Source: Neobacillus ginsengisoli (GTDB lineage: Bacteria; Bacillota; Bacilli; Bacillales_B; DSM-18226). From it: a stretch of DNA of 64,000 nucleotides. Below are positions 28,032 to 35,847 of the stretch, piece by piece. Numbering within the stretch: the first letter of the stretch is position 1; every line of letters begins with the position of its first letter. The position numbers and the translations under genes are program-made. The stretch lies in assembly GCF_030813055.1 (NCBI RefSeq), contig NZ_JAUSTW010000004.1, forward strand, positions 124,001 to 188,000. Direction: 5' to 3'. The notes below the pieces were generated by a model. That model ran no database searches, had not been told where the DNA came from, and was given only the letters and a program-made list of their open reading frames with translations.

Positions 28032-28222
28032 TTTTTCTCACCTCTTATTTTAGTTAGAGTTAACTTAGGTCATATATTTCTCTTATAATCATACCTTAAA
28101 TAAAGTTGTAGGTTAATTTTAACTAAATTAATATTTTTTTAAATTGGCCAAATCCCCTTGAACCAAAAGGAATTATCTGTTATATTTACATTCAATTAAA
28201 TATTTTCTTACTTCAAACTTTT

Positions 28223-28403
28223 TGAAGTGAGGATAGAGGCGCAAAAACCATTAGTACACAATGGGAGGATAATGAGATCCAATGACAATTGTGGAAAGGG
28301 GAATTTGCCGAAGCTTCAATGTTTCTCATTGATCTTGAAGCTGGTTCTGCTATTGAAAAAATACAGAACTGTCATATAGGAAACTATATGGAGGGCTATC
28401 TTC
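28223..28403 (+). ncRNA. Lysine riboswitch (L-box) aptamer
   Basis: Conserved L-box segments are in order: GATAGAGGCGC at the 5' side, TTAGTA, GGAAAGGGGAATTTGCCGAA, GAAGCTGGTTCTG with its partner CAGAACTGTCAT, and the 3' closing GGAGGGCTATCTTC. The 5' GAAG...GATAG and 3' CTATCTTC can pair as P1. It precedes dapA by about 130 bases with a terminator between, the expected transcription-attenuation arrangement. Lysine binding should stop dapA expression. Confidence 0.92.
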
Positions 28404-28436
28404 GCATAGGAACTAGTTTTTATAAATGTTTCTATT

Positions 28437-28466
28437 GCAACAGCGAACCCTCGTTGTTGCTTTTTT
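28437..28466 (+). terminator. Riboswitch expression-platform terminator
   Basis: Stem GCAACAGCGA / TCGTTGTTGC (one G-T pair), loop ACCC, then TTTTTT, 33 bases after the aptamer and upstream of dapA. Confidence 0.85.
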
Positions 28467-28532
28467 GCGTTGATTTTTGAATGGCCTTAACCACACCTCT
28501 TATTTTTTAAAAAACTATTAAAAGGGTGAGAA

Positions 28533-29423
28533 ATGATGAATTTTGGCCAAGTCTTAACTGCAATGGTAACGCCATTTGATCAAAATGGTGAGGTTGATTT
28601 TAACGCTACGAGATCATTAGTCAATCATTTAATTGCGAATGGAACGGATGGATTAGTGGTGGCCGGTACAACCGGAGAATCTCCTACACTAACAACCGAA
28701 GAAAAAGTAGCTTTATTTAAATTCGTTGTCGAGGTTGTCGATGGAAGAATTCCCGTAATTGCCGGAACCGGATCAAACAACACGAGAGCCTCCATCAGCT
28801 TAACTAAGCTTGCTGAAGAGGTTGGCGTTGATGGGATTATGCTCGTTACCCCATACTATAACAAACCATCTCAAGAAGGACTATACCAACACTTTAAAGC
28901 GATTGCCGATTCAACACGATTACCTGTTATGCTTTATAATATCCCGGGCCGCAGTGTTGTCAACATGACTGTCGAGACCATTGTCCGTCTCGCTAAGATT
29001 ACGAATATCGTGTCAATAAAAGATGCAAGCGGCAACTTAGATGCCATGGCTGACATCATAAGCCAAACTCCTAGTGACTTTTCCTTGTATAGCGGAGATG
29101 ATGGATTAACTTTACCGAGTATAGCCATCGGCGGCGCAGGAGTTATTTCCGTTGCTTCCCATATCATTGGCAATGAAATGCAAGATATGATTAATAGCTT
29201 TAAAAATGGTAATCTACAGGCTGCTGCTTCGGCGCACCGCAGCCTTCTCCCGATTATGAGAGCCTTATTTGCTGCACCGAGCCCATCACCGGTAAAAGCC
29301 GCATTAAATATGAACGGGATCCATGTTGGCGGTGTCCGCTTACCATTGGTACCATTAAACAGTGAAGAAAAAGATGCACTGGAAAGTATTTTAGCAGCTA
29401 ACAAAACAGTTGTGTTGAACTAA
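28533..29423 (+). CDS. dapA: 4-hydroxy-tetrahydrodipicolinate synthase
   Basis: Condenses pyruvate with aspartate semialdehyde, the committed step to lysine, diaminopimelate and dipicolinate. 296 residues. GTTGESPTL (pyruvate/active-site Thr), Tyr in YYNKPSQEGLYQHF, YNIPGRS, and the Schiff-base Lys in IVSIKDASGN. A TIM-barrel aldolase of normal length. Start ATG 28533 or the adjacent ATG 28536 (GGGTGAG upstream). Monocistronic, controlled by the lysine riboswitch, closed by a strong terminator. Confidence 0.96.
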   Translation: MMNFGQVLTAMVTPFDQNGEVDFNATRSLVNHLIANGTDGLVVAGTTGESPTLTTEEKVALFKFVVEVVDGRIPVIAGTGSNNTRASISLTKLAEEVGVDGIMLVTPYYNKPSQEGLYQHFKAIADSTRLPVMLYNIPGRSVVNMTVETIVRLAKITNIVSIKDASGNLDAMADIISQTPSDFSLYSGDDGLTLPSIAIGGAGVISVASHIIGNEMQDMINSFKNGNLQAAASAHRSLLPIMRALFAAPSPSPVKAALNMNGIHVGGVRLPLVPLNSEEKDALESILAANKTVVLN

Positions 29424-29426
29424 CCT

Positions 29427-29466
29427 AAAACTAAAAAAGCGGGCGTCCCCCGCTTTTTTAGTTTTA
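29427..29466 (+). terminator. Strong terminator after dapA
   Basis: Perfect 17-base stem (29427-29443 with 29449-29465) around a GC core GCGGG / CCCGC and a five-base loop; A-run before and T-run after make it bidirectional. The remaining 325 bases to 29791 are A/T-rich with nothing recognised. Confidence 0.92.
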
Positions 29467-29791
29467 GCAATGTTCTAAAATTACTGCTATTCAAATTTCT
29501 TTCTATATTATATTTATCTTTCAGAATTTTATAGGTTGATATTTTTTCCCCTATGAATTTTAATTCGAGTTAACATAATATTATTATAGTAATACTGATA
29601 TATATAACTTTTGGGTTTATTTAAAAAAATAACCAGGCGAATACTTTAGTGGTATTTACACCGTTTTACTAAATTCACTATTAACCTTATTTCCTTATCC
29701 TTTTTTTGCTGCCAGTTGATAAGCAATTAACTAAAAAGAAGGAAACCTATATGATAAGTTCCCTCTCGGTAATTCTTCACTGTTTCATTTG

Positions 29792-30259
29792 TCATCTACT
29801 TTCCCTTTTTACATGATGAATTTTCCTTTTCATTTCTTTTTCCGCTTCTTCGAAAAATTTCTCCAAACTCTTGTTAGCTCCACCCTCTAAAACACGCTTA
29901 CCAACAAATGCAATCTTACCGGTTACCTCTACTTCACCCAAAAATGTTACCTCGGAAGTCCCCTGTACGTCATTGATAAAAAGGTCCGCGTTACCCTCTA
30001 TCTCACCAAGCTTTCCTTTACCTTTCAAAACTAAGTGATAAAAGGAAGGTGACTTTTCTTTTTCCCGCTTTAGTTCAAGTGCAATCAAATCTTTTATTGG
30101 ACCTAGGCTAATTTCTATTTCGGCTTGGTAAATTCCACCTGAGCTTTCAATGAATGTTTTGCAGCCTGGCAATGAGTTTTTAAGGACCGTTTCATCCTTT
30201 ATGTATCTCCATACAATGTTCCTTGGTAATCCGAAAGAATAATTGTATTCGATTTTCAA
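29792..30259 (-). CDS. CoxG/SRPBCC-family protein
   Basis: 155 residues resembling the carbon-monoxide-dehydrogenase subunit G family (START/SRPBCC fold): FGLPRNIVWRYIKDETVLKN, SLPGCKTF, then LKGKGKLGEIEGNADLFI and FLGEVEVTGKIAFVGKRVLE near the C-terminus. The start is TTG 30259, supported by AGGAGGT six to seven bases upstream. No CO dehydrogenase or xanthine-dehydrogenase-like genes are nearby, so its job is unclear; lipid or hydrophobic ligand binding is the usual guess for this fold. Confidence 0.8.
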   Translation of the reverse strand: MKIEYNYSFGLPRNIVWRYIKDETVLKNSLPGCKTFIESSGGIYQAEIEISLGPIKDLIALELKREKEKSPSFYHLVLKGKGKLGEIEGNADLFINDVQGTSEVTFLGEVEVTGKIAFVGKRVLEGGANKSLEKFFEEAEKEMKRKIHHVKRESR

Positions 30260-30542
30260 AGCTGTACCTCCTATGGTTTCCCCTATTTTGAAAATGATTT
30301 TATTGGATATTCATATTCATATTCATTTTTCCAACTAATTGTACCCACTTTTTATTCAAAAATTTTCATAACCACTTTGAGCTAGATATGTTGAAGCGGA
30401 GTGATTCTTTATTAAGTGTAAATTTCATATTAAAAAAGTCTTATTTGATTGATTCTTGTATGTGCATGGTTTATCTTGGATTTATTGGAAATAAAAAGAA
30501 GGCAAAATGACAGGATTTTTTGGAGCTGTTTTCGGGTTATCG

Positions 30543-30607
30543 AGCATCTTCATTTACGAAAAATTAGCTTCTATTTACGAAAACACCACTTTCATTTGCG
30601 GATAGCT
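30543..30607 (-). repeat. Short interspersed repeat, copy 2 with inner direct repeats
   Basis: Minus strand begins GCTATCCGCAAATGAAAGTG and carries three tandem-like units around CGCAAATGAAAG, CGTAAATAGAAG and CGTAAATGAAG. It matches copy 1 at 5665-5708. Apart from it and the terminator at 30653-30698, the 468 bases 30260-30727 hold no recognisable gene. Confidence 0.5.
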
Positions 30608-30652
30608 GTTTTCTATTTCAAAAGCCACAATCATGAAGAAAAGAGCCATTAT

Positions 30653-30698
30653 AAAAAAGCTTGTAGCATCAGTCCTGGCAAGACTTTGTCTACAAGCT
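30653..30698 (-). terminator. Terminator after the S53 peptidase
   Basis: Outer stem AGCTTGTAG / CTACAAGCT with an inner AGTC/GACT pairing; minus strand continues TTTTTTAT. A-run on the other side could make it bidirectional. Confidence 0.7.
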
Positions 30699-30727
30699 AA
30701 AAAACAATTTTATAAAAGCTTTATTTG

Positions 30728-31885
30728 CTAGTTTGATTGATTTAACGCAGGTACCAAAATATCTGCTTTAGGTGAACCGATACCCGTAACCAAATCATAT
30801 CCCGCTTTTGAAGTAAATCCCCCGTTGCTACCAGTAATAATATCGTGATAATTAGTTGAGTATCCAGTAGAGTTTGTCGTCCCTGCAATCGTAAACAGCT
30901 GGGTAATTGTATTAAAACTAGTCAAATGAGTCTGACGTCCTTGGTCAGCAAGGGCAATCAGGGCTGCCCAGCTTGGAGAGCCGAAGCTCGTACCACCAAC
31001 TTGGAACCATCCTTTTTGGCCGCTGTCGAGCGTACTGCTATAAACAGCTACACCGGTGTTTGGATCGGCATTCCAGGATACATCCGGTGCTCCGCGATGT
31101 GTTCCGACAACGCTTTGCCAACTATTTTCGTAACTTGGTCTTGATTCATAGGTACTCGTACCGCCACCCGAACCGGACCAAGCGCTCTCGCCAAGGTAGT
31201 TCCCACTCGAATCGAGTTGGAGATTTGTTCCGCCGACGGACAGGACATATGGAGACGAAGCCGGCCAGGACATACCGGAGCCATTATCACCGGAAGAAGC
31301 GACGTAGACTACACCTGTATGTTGAAAATGGGAATCATAACTTGCCTCGGTGGAAAACTCAGAACCGCCCCAGCTGTTGGAAACAACCTGAGCACCATGA
31401 GATGTTGCATAGTCCACTGCCGATAGCAAATTGGAAATAGATGCTGACTTTGCAACGACCAGCAAAATGTTTGCCTGAGGTGCTATCGCATGTGCCCATT
31501 CCACATCCAGAGCAGTTTCCAGCGCCCAGCCGCCATCTGTTTTTGCCGGTTTTCCGTTTGGATAGGCAATGGTTAAGTTTGCTGCAGGGAGCCCGAACTG
31601 ATTACTAAATACTTGGAGATCGTTTGCAATTGTCGGGCTTCCAAACGCATCAACGATCGCAATCGTTTGTCCCGCACCGGTGGATGTAATCCGATCTAAC
31701 CCGTATGCTTTTTTAATTTGATAAGGATTGTAGCCGTTTAGATAGGTTGGAGTCGCGCCGTTATTTTTAATGTGAATGGGCGGATGCGCATCCTTAAGCT
31801 TTTCCTGCGGTGAAAAACCGGCAGCAGGGATAAGACAGAGAACAGCGGTAAACATGAATAACAGATTACGGATCATCTTCTTCAT
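30728..31885 (-). CDS. Secreted S53 (sedolisin-type) serine-carboxyl peptidase
   Basis: 385 residues. Signal peptide (basic MKKMIRN, hydrophobic LLFMFTAVLCLIPAAGF). Sedolisin active-site residues are visible: E123 and D127 in ALETALDVEW, D200 in ASSGDNG (oxyanion Asp) and nucleophile S300 in VGGTSFGSPSWAAL; the C-terminal HDIITGSNGG...GYDLVTGIGSP is the calcium-binding region. The catalytic domain begins almost directly after the signal peptide; the large pro-domain usual for kumamolisin-like enzymes is missing. ATG 31885 follows GGGGGT. Monocistronic. Confidence 0.88.
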   Translation of the reverse strand: MKKMIRNLLFMFTAVLCLIPAAGFSPQEKLKDAHPPIHIKNNGATPTYLNGYNPYQIKKAYGLDRITSTGAGQTIAIVDAFGSPTIANDLQVFSNQFGLPAANLTIAYPNGKPAKTDGGWALETALDVEWAHAIAPQANILLVVAKSASISNLLSAVDYATSHGAQVVSNSWGGSEFSTEASYDSHFQHTGVVYVASSGDNGSGMSWPASSPYVLSVGGTNLQLDSSGNYLGESAWSGSGGGTSTYESRPSYENSWQSVVGTHRGAPDVSWNADPNTGVAVYSSTLDSGQKGWFQVGGTSFGSPSWAALIALADQGRQTHLTSFNTITQLFTIAGTTNSTGYSTNYHDIITGSNGGFTSKAGYDLVTGIGSPKADILVPALNQSN

Positions 31886-31972
31886 TTTTGACCCCCTTTT
31901 TTAAATTTACTATTACCATACCAGTCTATTCTCTCAAGCTATAAAAATCCCTATTTCATCTTCAAAACAGGA

Positions 31973-33139
31973 TTATTTAACAGCCAATTTTTCCATTTCA
32001 ATTATTCTCTTTAAATATTCATATTCTTTCTGATCGAGAATATCAATTTCCTTGTTCGTTGCCACTAGGATTTGATCTCTGCATTTGGAAATTCGTTGGA
32101 TCATTGGGTGGATTGTCAGACTTGATAGATTAACAAAGTCATACAAGTCAGTTAAACTTGCAGGTAATTTATAGCCTTTATTGCTGCTTGATATTAATAG
32201 CCCCTGATCACGCAACTTGGAAACAATCGTTGACCGAAAGTAATGTTGATTGATTTTGATCTCGCGAATCGCATTAAGATTATCTAAGATTTCTTGCGTA
32301 AAGACATATTCATCAGGGTTTTCCTTCAAATTAAACAAGAGAAACTTCAGAAAATCAATTCGGATTTTCTCATCCTCTTCATCGCTTTTTCTATTTTTAT
32401 CAATATATTGATAGGCCAAGTTTACAGCTTGTTTGATAATAACCTCGTCGTACTTAGCGTCAGGCTTTTCTGATTTGTATTCGTATAGAAAGTGTTTATA
32501 GTCGTAAGGCCAGAGATGGATGCCGATCATTTTATCTTTTATGATTTGATAAAAAGAGCGGTACTGCTCAGAAAACAATGTTCGATCATAGCCTTGGGCA
32601 ATCGTCGCTGCGAAAAGATTAGCTAATTGAAGAAGGAGATTGGATTGACTTTGATTGAAGCCAAATGAGGAATAATTAAATAAATCCGGGATACTCGTTG
32701 TCTTAACGTAATTTTTAAATTCATCCATAAACTCTTTTGATCCGTGTTCGTCCATCACCAGATCAAGCTGATCAAAGGTACGATATAGGTCATCATACAC
32801 CAATCTATTTACATATTTAATAAACGTCTTTTTAAACGTAATGCCGCTATCTTCTCTTATTTTTCTTTTATCGATAACATATGCGTAAACGGTAAAAGGC
32901 AAATCCTTTAGTTCATTTAATAGTTGTATTCTCAGATGATCCTCTACTTCGCCTGATATCATTTCTCCGCTGTGAAAGTATTTTTGTCTTATTTTCTCTA
33001 CTTCTTGTTCCAAAAACTCTTTATTCGATTCTTTTACGAGAATGGAAACGATTATAAAGTGGGTCGAAACTCCCTGCTGCTCAAAATCAAAACCGTAATT
33101 ACCATACTCTTCAATAAAAGCACATTGTATTTCGTTCAA
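31973..33139 (-). CDS. DUF3800-like protein with C-terminal winged helix
   Basis: About 388 residues. The N-terminal part resembles DUF3800 (RNase-H-like fold): FIEEYGNYGF at the first strand, then FHSGEM, FTVYAYVIDK, NRLVYDDLYRTFDQLDLVMDEHGSKE. The usual D-E-S-G start motif reads E-E-Y-G here. The C-terminal third contains a winged-helix-like segment (INQHYFRSTIVSKLRDQGLL, then ISSSNKGYKLP). I choose TTG 33139, five bases after GGTGG; a TTG six codons earlier has no site. No membrane segments. Function unknown. Confidence 0.65.
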   Translation of the reverse strand: MNEIQCAFIEEYGNYGFDFEQQGVSTHFIIVSILVKESNKEFLEQEVEKIRQKYFHSGEMISGEVEDHLRIQLLNELKDLPFTVYAYVIDKRKIREDSGITFKKTFIKYVNRLVYDDLYRTFDQLDLVMDEHGSKEFMDEFKNYVKTTSIPDLFNYSSFGFNQSQSNLLLQLANLFAATIAQGYDRTLFSEQYRSFYQIIKDKMIGIHLWPYDYKHFLYEYKSEKPDAKYDEVIIKQAVNLAYQYIDKNRKSDEEDEKIRIDFLKFLLFNLKENPDEYVFTQEILDNLNAIREIKINQHYFRSTIVSKLRDQGLLISSSNKGYKLPASLTDLYDFVNLSSLTIHPMIQRISKCRDQILVATNKEIDILDQKEYEYLKRIIEMEKLAVK

Positions 33140-33264
33140 CTCTCCCACCTCATTCAAAGAAAGAAATTTTATATACTTAATTCGTCAGCAATTTAACAAA
33201 ACCTCTAAAAGTTACTATTTTCCTTATTAAATAGGCTTATTACATAAAATATATGATAAAAAAT

Positions 33265-33297
33265 AGAGGGACCATCCATGATTGGAATGGCCCCTCT
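33265..33297 (-). terminator. Terminator after the FtsH-like gene
   Basis: Stem AGAGGGGCCATTCC with GGATGGTCCCTCT (minus strand) followed by ATTTTTTATC; the plus side also ends in TTATTTTTTT, so it may serve both directions. Confidence 0.75.
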
Positions 33298-33316
33298 TTA
33301 TTTTTTTCTTCAAAAA

Positions 33317-34981
33317 CTATTCCGGATTTACCTCTGGTAATTCTTGACGATTGTCGCCATTCAGTTGTTCATATAGGTCCTCAATCTCCTCACCCGTTAG
33401 ATCGCCCCGAATCAACAATTCCTTAGCAATCGAGTGAACGAAGTCTGAGTTGTCGAGTACGAGCTTCTTTACTTTCGTCATCTCATCCTTAAGCAATACG
33501 TTGATCTTTGAACGGAGTGCTCTGAGACCATCTGCCTGAGAGCCGATCGAAAGCCAACTAAATAGCTCATCGCCCATGCCGACAGCACCGAGGTAAGCAC
33601 CTGCTAACAGCGTCGCCTGCCTCAGATCGGAGGTGACCCCGTTTAATTTCTTCCCGAGGAACTCTTCTTCGACCGCCCTGGCAGCCAAGCAGACTTGGAT
33701 TTCCGCTAAAATCTCACTGTCGCTTCGATTATAGCGCTCATGCGTCGGCTTAGTAGCGGCGAGACCAAGTGCACCCCCCCTTCGGATAATTGTCACCTTC
33801 CAAACCCGTTCGTGCGGTTTCAGCAGGTACTGGGCCACCGCATGACCGGCCTCATGGTAGGCAACGTTCCGCTTCTCATCCTCGCTCATGGAACGAAGCG
33901 GCTGTTTAAGTCCCCATTCATACGTCTCCATGGCGGCCCGGAAGTCCTCGTAGTTAGACACCTGAGCTCCCCGCTGGTGAGCAATAACAACCGATTCATT
34001 AACAATGTGTTTAATTTGCGCCGGGCTGTAGCCGATCGTGTCGAGTGCCGCCTTTTCCGGCGTCAATGTAGAGTCCCGCTTGACTTTCTTGAGGTAGTAT
34101 TGGAAGACGTCCACCCGGCCATCATAATCGGGGGTATCGACCCATAGCTTCCTGTCGAAACGGCCCGGTCGGAGCAGCGCTTGGTCAAGTACGTCCGGCA
34201 GATTGGTCGCGCCGATCGTCAGAACAGCAGGACGATCGGCCTTCTTCTTCCTCAGCCCGAGCGAGCGAAGCAGCTTGGTAAACCAGTGGTTGTCGATGTT
34301 CGGCGGGTCCATCTGCAAGAGCAGCTCGTTGAGGAGCCCGGAGCCGCCCATGCCCATTAGTCCTCCCATCATTCCTCCACCGGCTCCACCTGCTTGCCGG
34401 CTCATCCCGATGGCGTCAATCTCATCAATGAAAATGATACAGGCGCCGTATACATTCGCCAGCTTCCTAGCCTTCTTATAAATGCCCATTACCTTTAGAT
34501 TGCCGACACCGAAGAACATGTTTTGAAAGCTTGGGGCAGAAGCATATGCAAAGGGTACCTGTGCTTCATTAGCAATTACCTGGGCGAGGTAGGACTTACC
34601 CGTGCCGGGGGGGCCGCAGAGCAGCAATCCTCGGATAGCCTCCCCTCCCATTTCTTTAAACTCTTTAACGCCCTTAAGCAGGGTCACGATTCGCTCGGCA
34701 TTTTCAACGATTTCGGGATTCCCCCTGTAATCGTCCCAGGTGGAGCCGGTTTCACCCGGCAAAATCCAATAGGTACGCCCCCGGGCTAGGAACCAAAAAA
34801 GTGCAACGAACTGAATGATCATGAACAACATCGCGAAGAGCAGCTGCAGCAAAAGACTGGCAATACTCAATGCAATATTCCAAGCTGTCGGTCCACCTGT
34901 CCACAACAGCACGCCGAGAAAGACGATTACCGCCACCCAGAGAAGGAATTTACGCCACTTGATCCACCGATATGCCCTCAT
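33317..34981 (-). CDS. Membrane FtsH-like AAA+ metalloprotease
   Basis: 554 residues. Two membrane helices at about 12-28 and 35-66 without the extracytoplasmic domain of true FtsH. AAA+ module: Walker A GPPGTGKS (123-130), pore-loop region NMFFGVGN, Walker B CIIFIDEIDAIG (181-192), then a Gly/Met-rich insertion (198-214), and SRH ATNLPDVLDQALLRPGRFDR. Protease domain: HEAGH (376-380) and third metal ligand Asp in TSDLRQAT. Shorter than housekeeping FtsH. The gene is visibly richer in GC than its neighbours, suggesting transfer. Probably degrades membrane or cytosolic targets; targets unknown. Confidence 0.85.
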   Translation of the reverse strand: MRAYRWIKWRKFLLWVAVIVFLGVLLWTGGPTAWNIALSIASLLLQLLFAMLFMIIQFVALFWFLARGRTYWILPGETGSTWDDYRGNPEIVENAERIVTLLKGVKEFKEMGGEAIRGLLLCGPPGTGKSYLAQVIANEAQVPFAYASAPSFQNMFFGVGNLKVMGIYKKARKLANVYGACIIFIDEIDAIGMSRQAGGAGGGMMGGLMGMGGSGLLNELLLQMDPPNIDNHWFTKLLRSLGLRKKKADRPAVLTIGATNLPDVLDQALLRPGRFDRKLWVDTPDYDGRVDVFQYYLKKVKRDSTLTPEKAALDTIGYSPAQIKHIVNESVVIAHQRGAQVSNYEDFRAAMETYEWGLKQPLRSMSEDEKRNVAYHEAGHAVAQYLLKPHERVWKVTIIRRGGALGLAATKPTHERYNRSDSEILAEIQVCLAARAVEEEFLGKKLNGVTSDLRQATLLAGAYLGAVGMGDELFSWLSIGSQADGLRALRSKINVLLKDEMTKVKKLVLDNSDFVHSIAKELLIRGDLTGEEIEDLYEQLNGDNRQELPEVNPE

Positions 34982-35247
34982 GGACTCACTCCCTTTATAC
35001 TATTCTAATGAATATCACGAATTTAACCTTAGTAAGAATACACTTAAAAGGAGAGGAAAAGCCTTTTGATAATAAAAAAGAAGTTTTTTTTACCTTTGAG
35101 GAGATCAAATGAGGAAGCGGAAACTATTTTTTTTAAGCCTTCCTAATTAAAATTACCTTTTCATAATTTTTATTCACGGTTTCACATTTTAGAACTGATT
35201 AATAGGAAATCTAACCTATTTTTAATTTTCGTTCGGTCAAACGCGTT

Positions 35248-35273
35248 AACGAAAAAAGAGAGCCTACGCTCTC
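35248..35273 (-). terminator. Terminator overlapping the holin-like stop codon
   Basis: Minus strand GAGAGC, loop GTAG, GCTCTC then TTTTTT. The stop codon TAG of the holin-like gene lies within the four-base loop and the stem includes its last codons. The rest of 34982-35247 is A/T-rich without features. Confidence 0.85.
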
Positions 35274-35521
35274 CATTTAGTTATGATTCCGCTTATATAA
35301 TTCCAAATTACAGCTAAACCGCCAATATAGTAAAATATTAATAATATCCAGCCTGTAGGATCAATTGCCATGATGTTCAAAATGAATACTAATGGGAATA
35401 CATAATATAAAATATCTTTCAAATAATCTAATACCATTTTCGGTGAGAAAGACTTTGTCACCAGTGACTTAAATAGACCAACAATAAAATCAAGCATCAT
35501 GAGCCCCAAAACAGCCCACAT
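35264..35521 (-). CDS. Holin-like small membrane protein
   Basis: 85 residues with three hydrophobic segments (WAVLGLMMLDFIVGLFK, YYVFPLVFILNIMAI, WILLIFYYIGGLAVIWNYI), resembling the phage holin family 4 / toxin-secretion type (LDFIVGLFKS near the N-terminus). No lysin or phage genes are nearby. ATG 35521 has no ribosome site close by, whereas seven G lie at 35552-35558; reading would extend upstream in frame (NNIDGWILYT) to an ATA codon at 35545, six bases after the Gs. The true start may be non-canonical. Confidence 0.65.
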   Translation of the reverse strand: MWAVLGLMMLDFIVGLFKSLVTKSFSPKMVLDYLKDILYYVFPLVFILNIMAIDPTGWILLIFYYIGGLAVIWNYISGIITKWRA

Positions 35522-35719
35522 CGTATAAAGAATCCAACCGTCTATGTTGTTCCCCCCCTTTCTTTTCGTACTTTATTTTATGCTGTAGGTGACCATTTTG
35601 CTTGTTCTTTTTAATTGAATTTTCATTTTATTTTGACATTTCTATAATAAAAATTAATCTTAAATTCTTCCCCGTACATCGAATACGTTGTCATAAAAAC
35701 AGAGGGAAGTTCCCCTGAC

Positions 35720-35758
35720 TAAAAAAGGGCAGAAATCTTAAGAAAAGATTTCTACCCT
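35720..35758 (-). terminator. Terminator after the PAS-AAA-Fis regulator
   Basis: Minus strand AGGGTAGAAATCTT / AAGATTTCTGCCCT with a short loop and TTTTTTAG. Nothing else is recognised between the holin-like gene and the regulator (35559-35847). Confidence 0.85.
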
Positions 35759-35847
35759 ATCCATTATTTATTTCAATTTGAAAAATTTATAAAAGTGATT
35801 GAAAAAATAGATGTTATAAACAATTATTTAAATGCATTTTTTTCTTA

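Noticed and set aside
28289..28480. 63-codon plus-strand reading frame before dapA
   Set aside because: It lies inside the lysine riboswitch and its terminator; the conserved bases are explained by the RNA.
30449..30700. 83-codon plus-strand reading frame
   Set aside because: It runs through the interspersed repeat and the terminator of the S53 gene and has no ribosome site.
35264..35521. Prophage or lysis cassette around the holin-like gene
   Set aside because: No endolysin, structural or integrase genes nearby; a lone holin-like protein is common in Bacillus chromosomes.
31973..35521. Defence island made of the DUF3800 protein, AAA protease and holin-like protein
   Set aside because: The genes are separated by terminators and wide gaps, show no overlap or shared promoter, and no known defence effector is present; kept only as separate observations.
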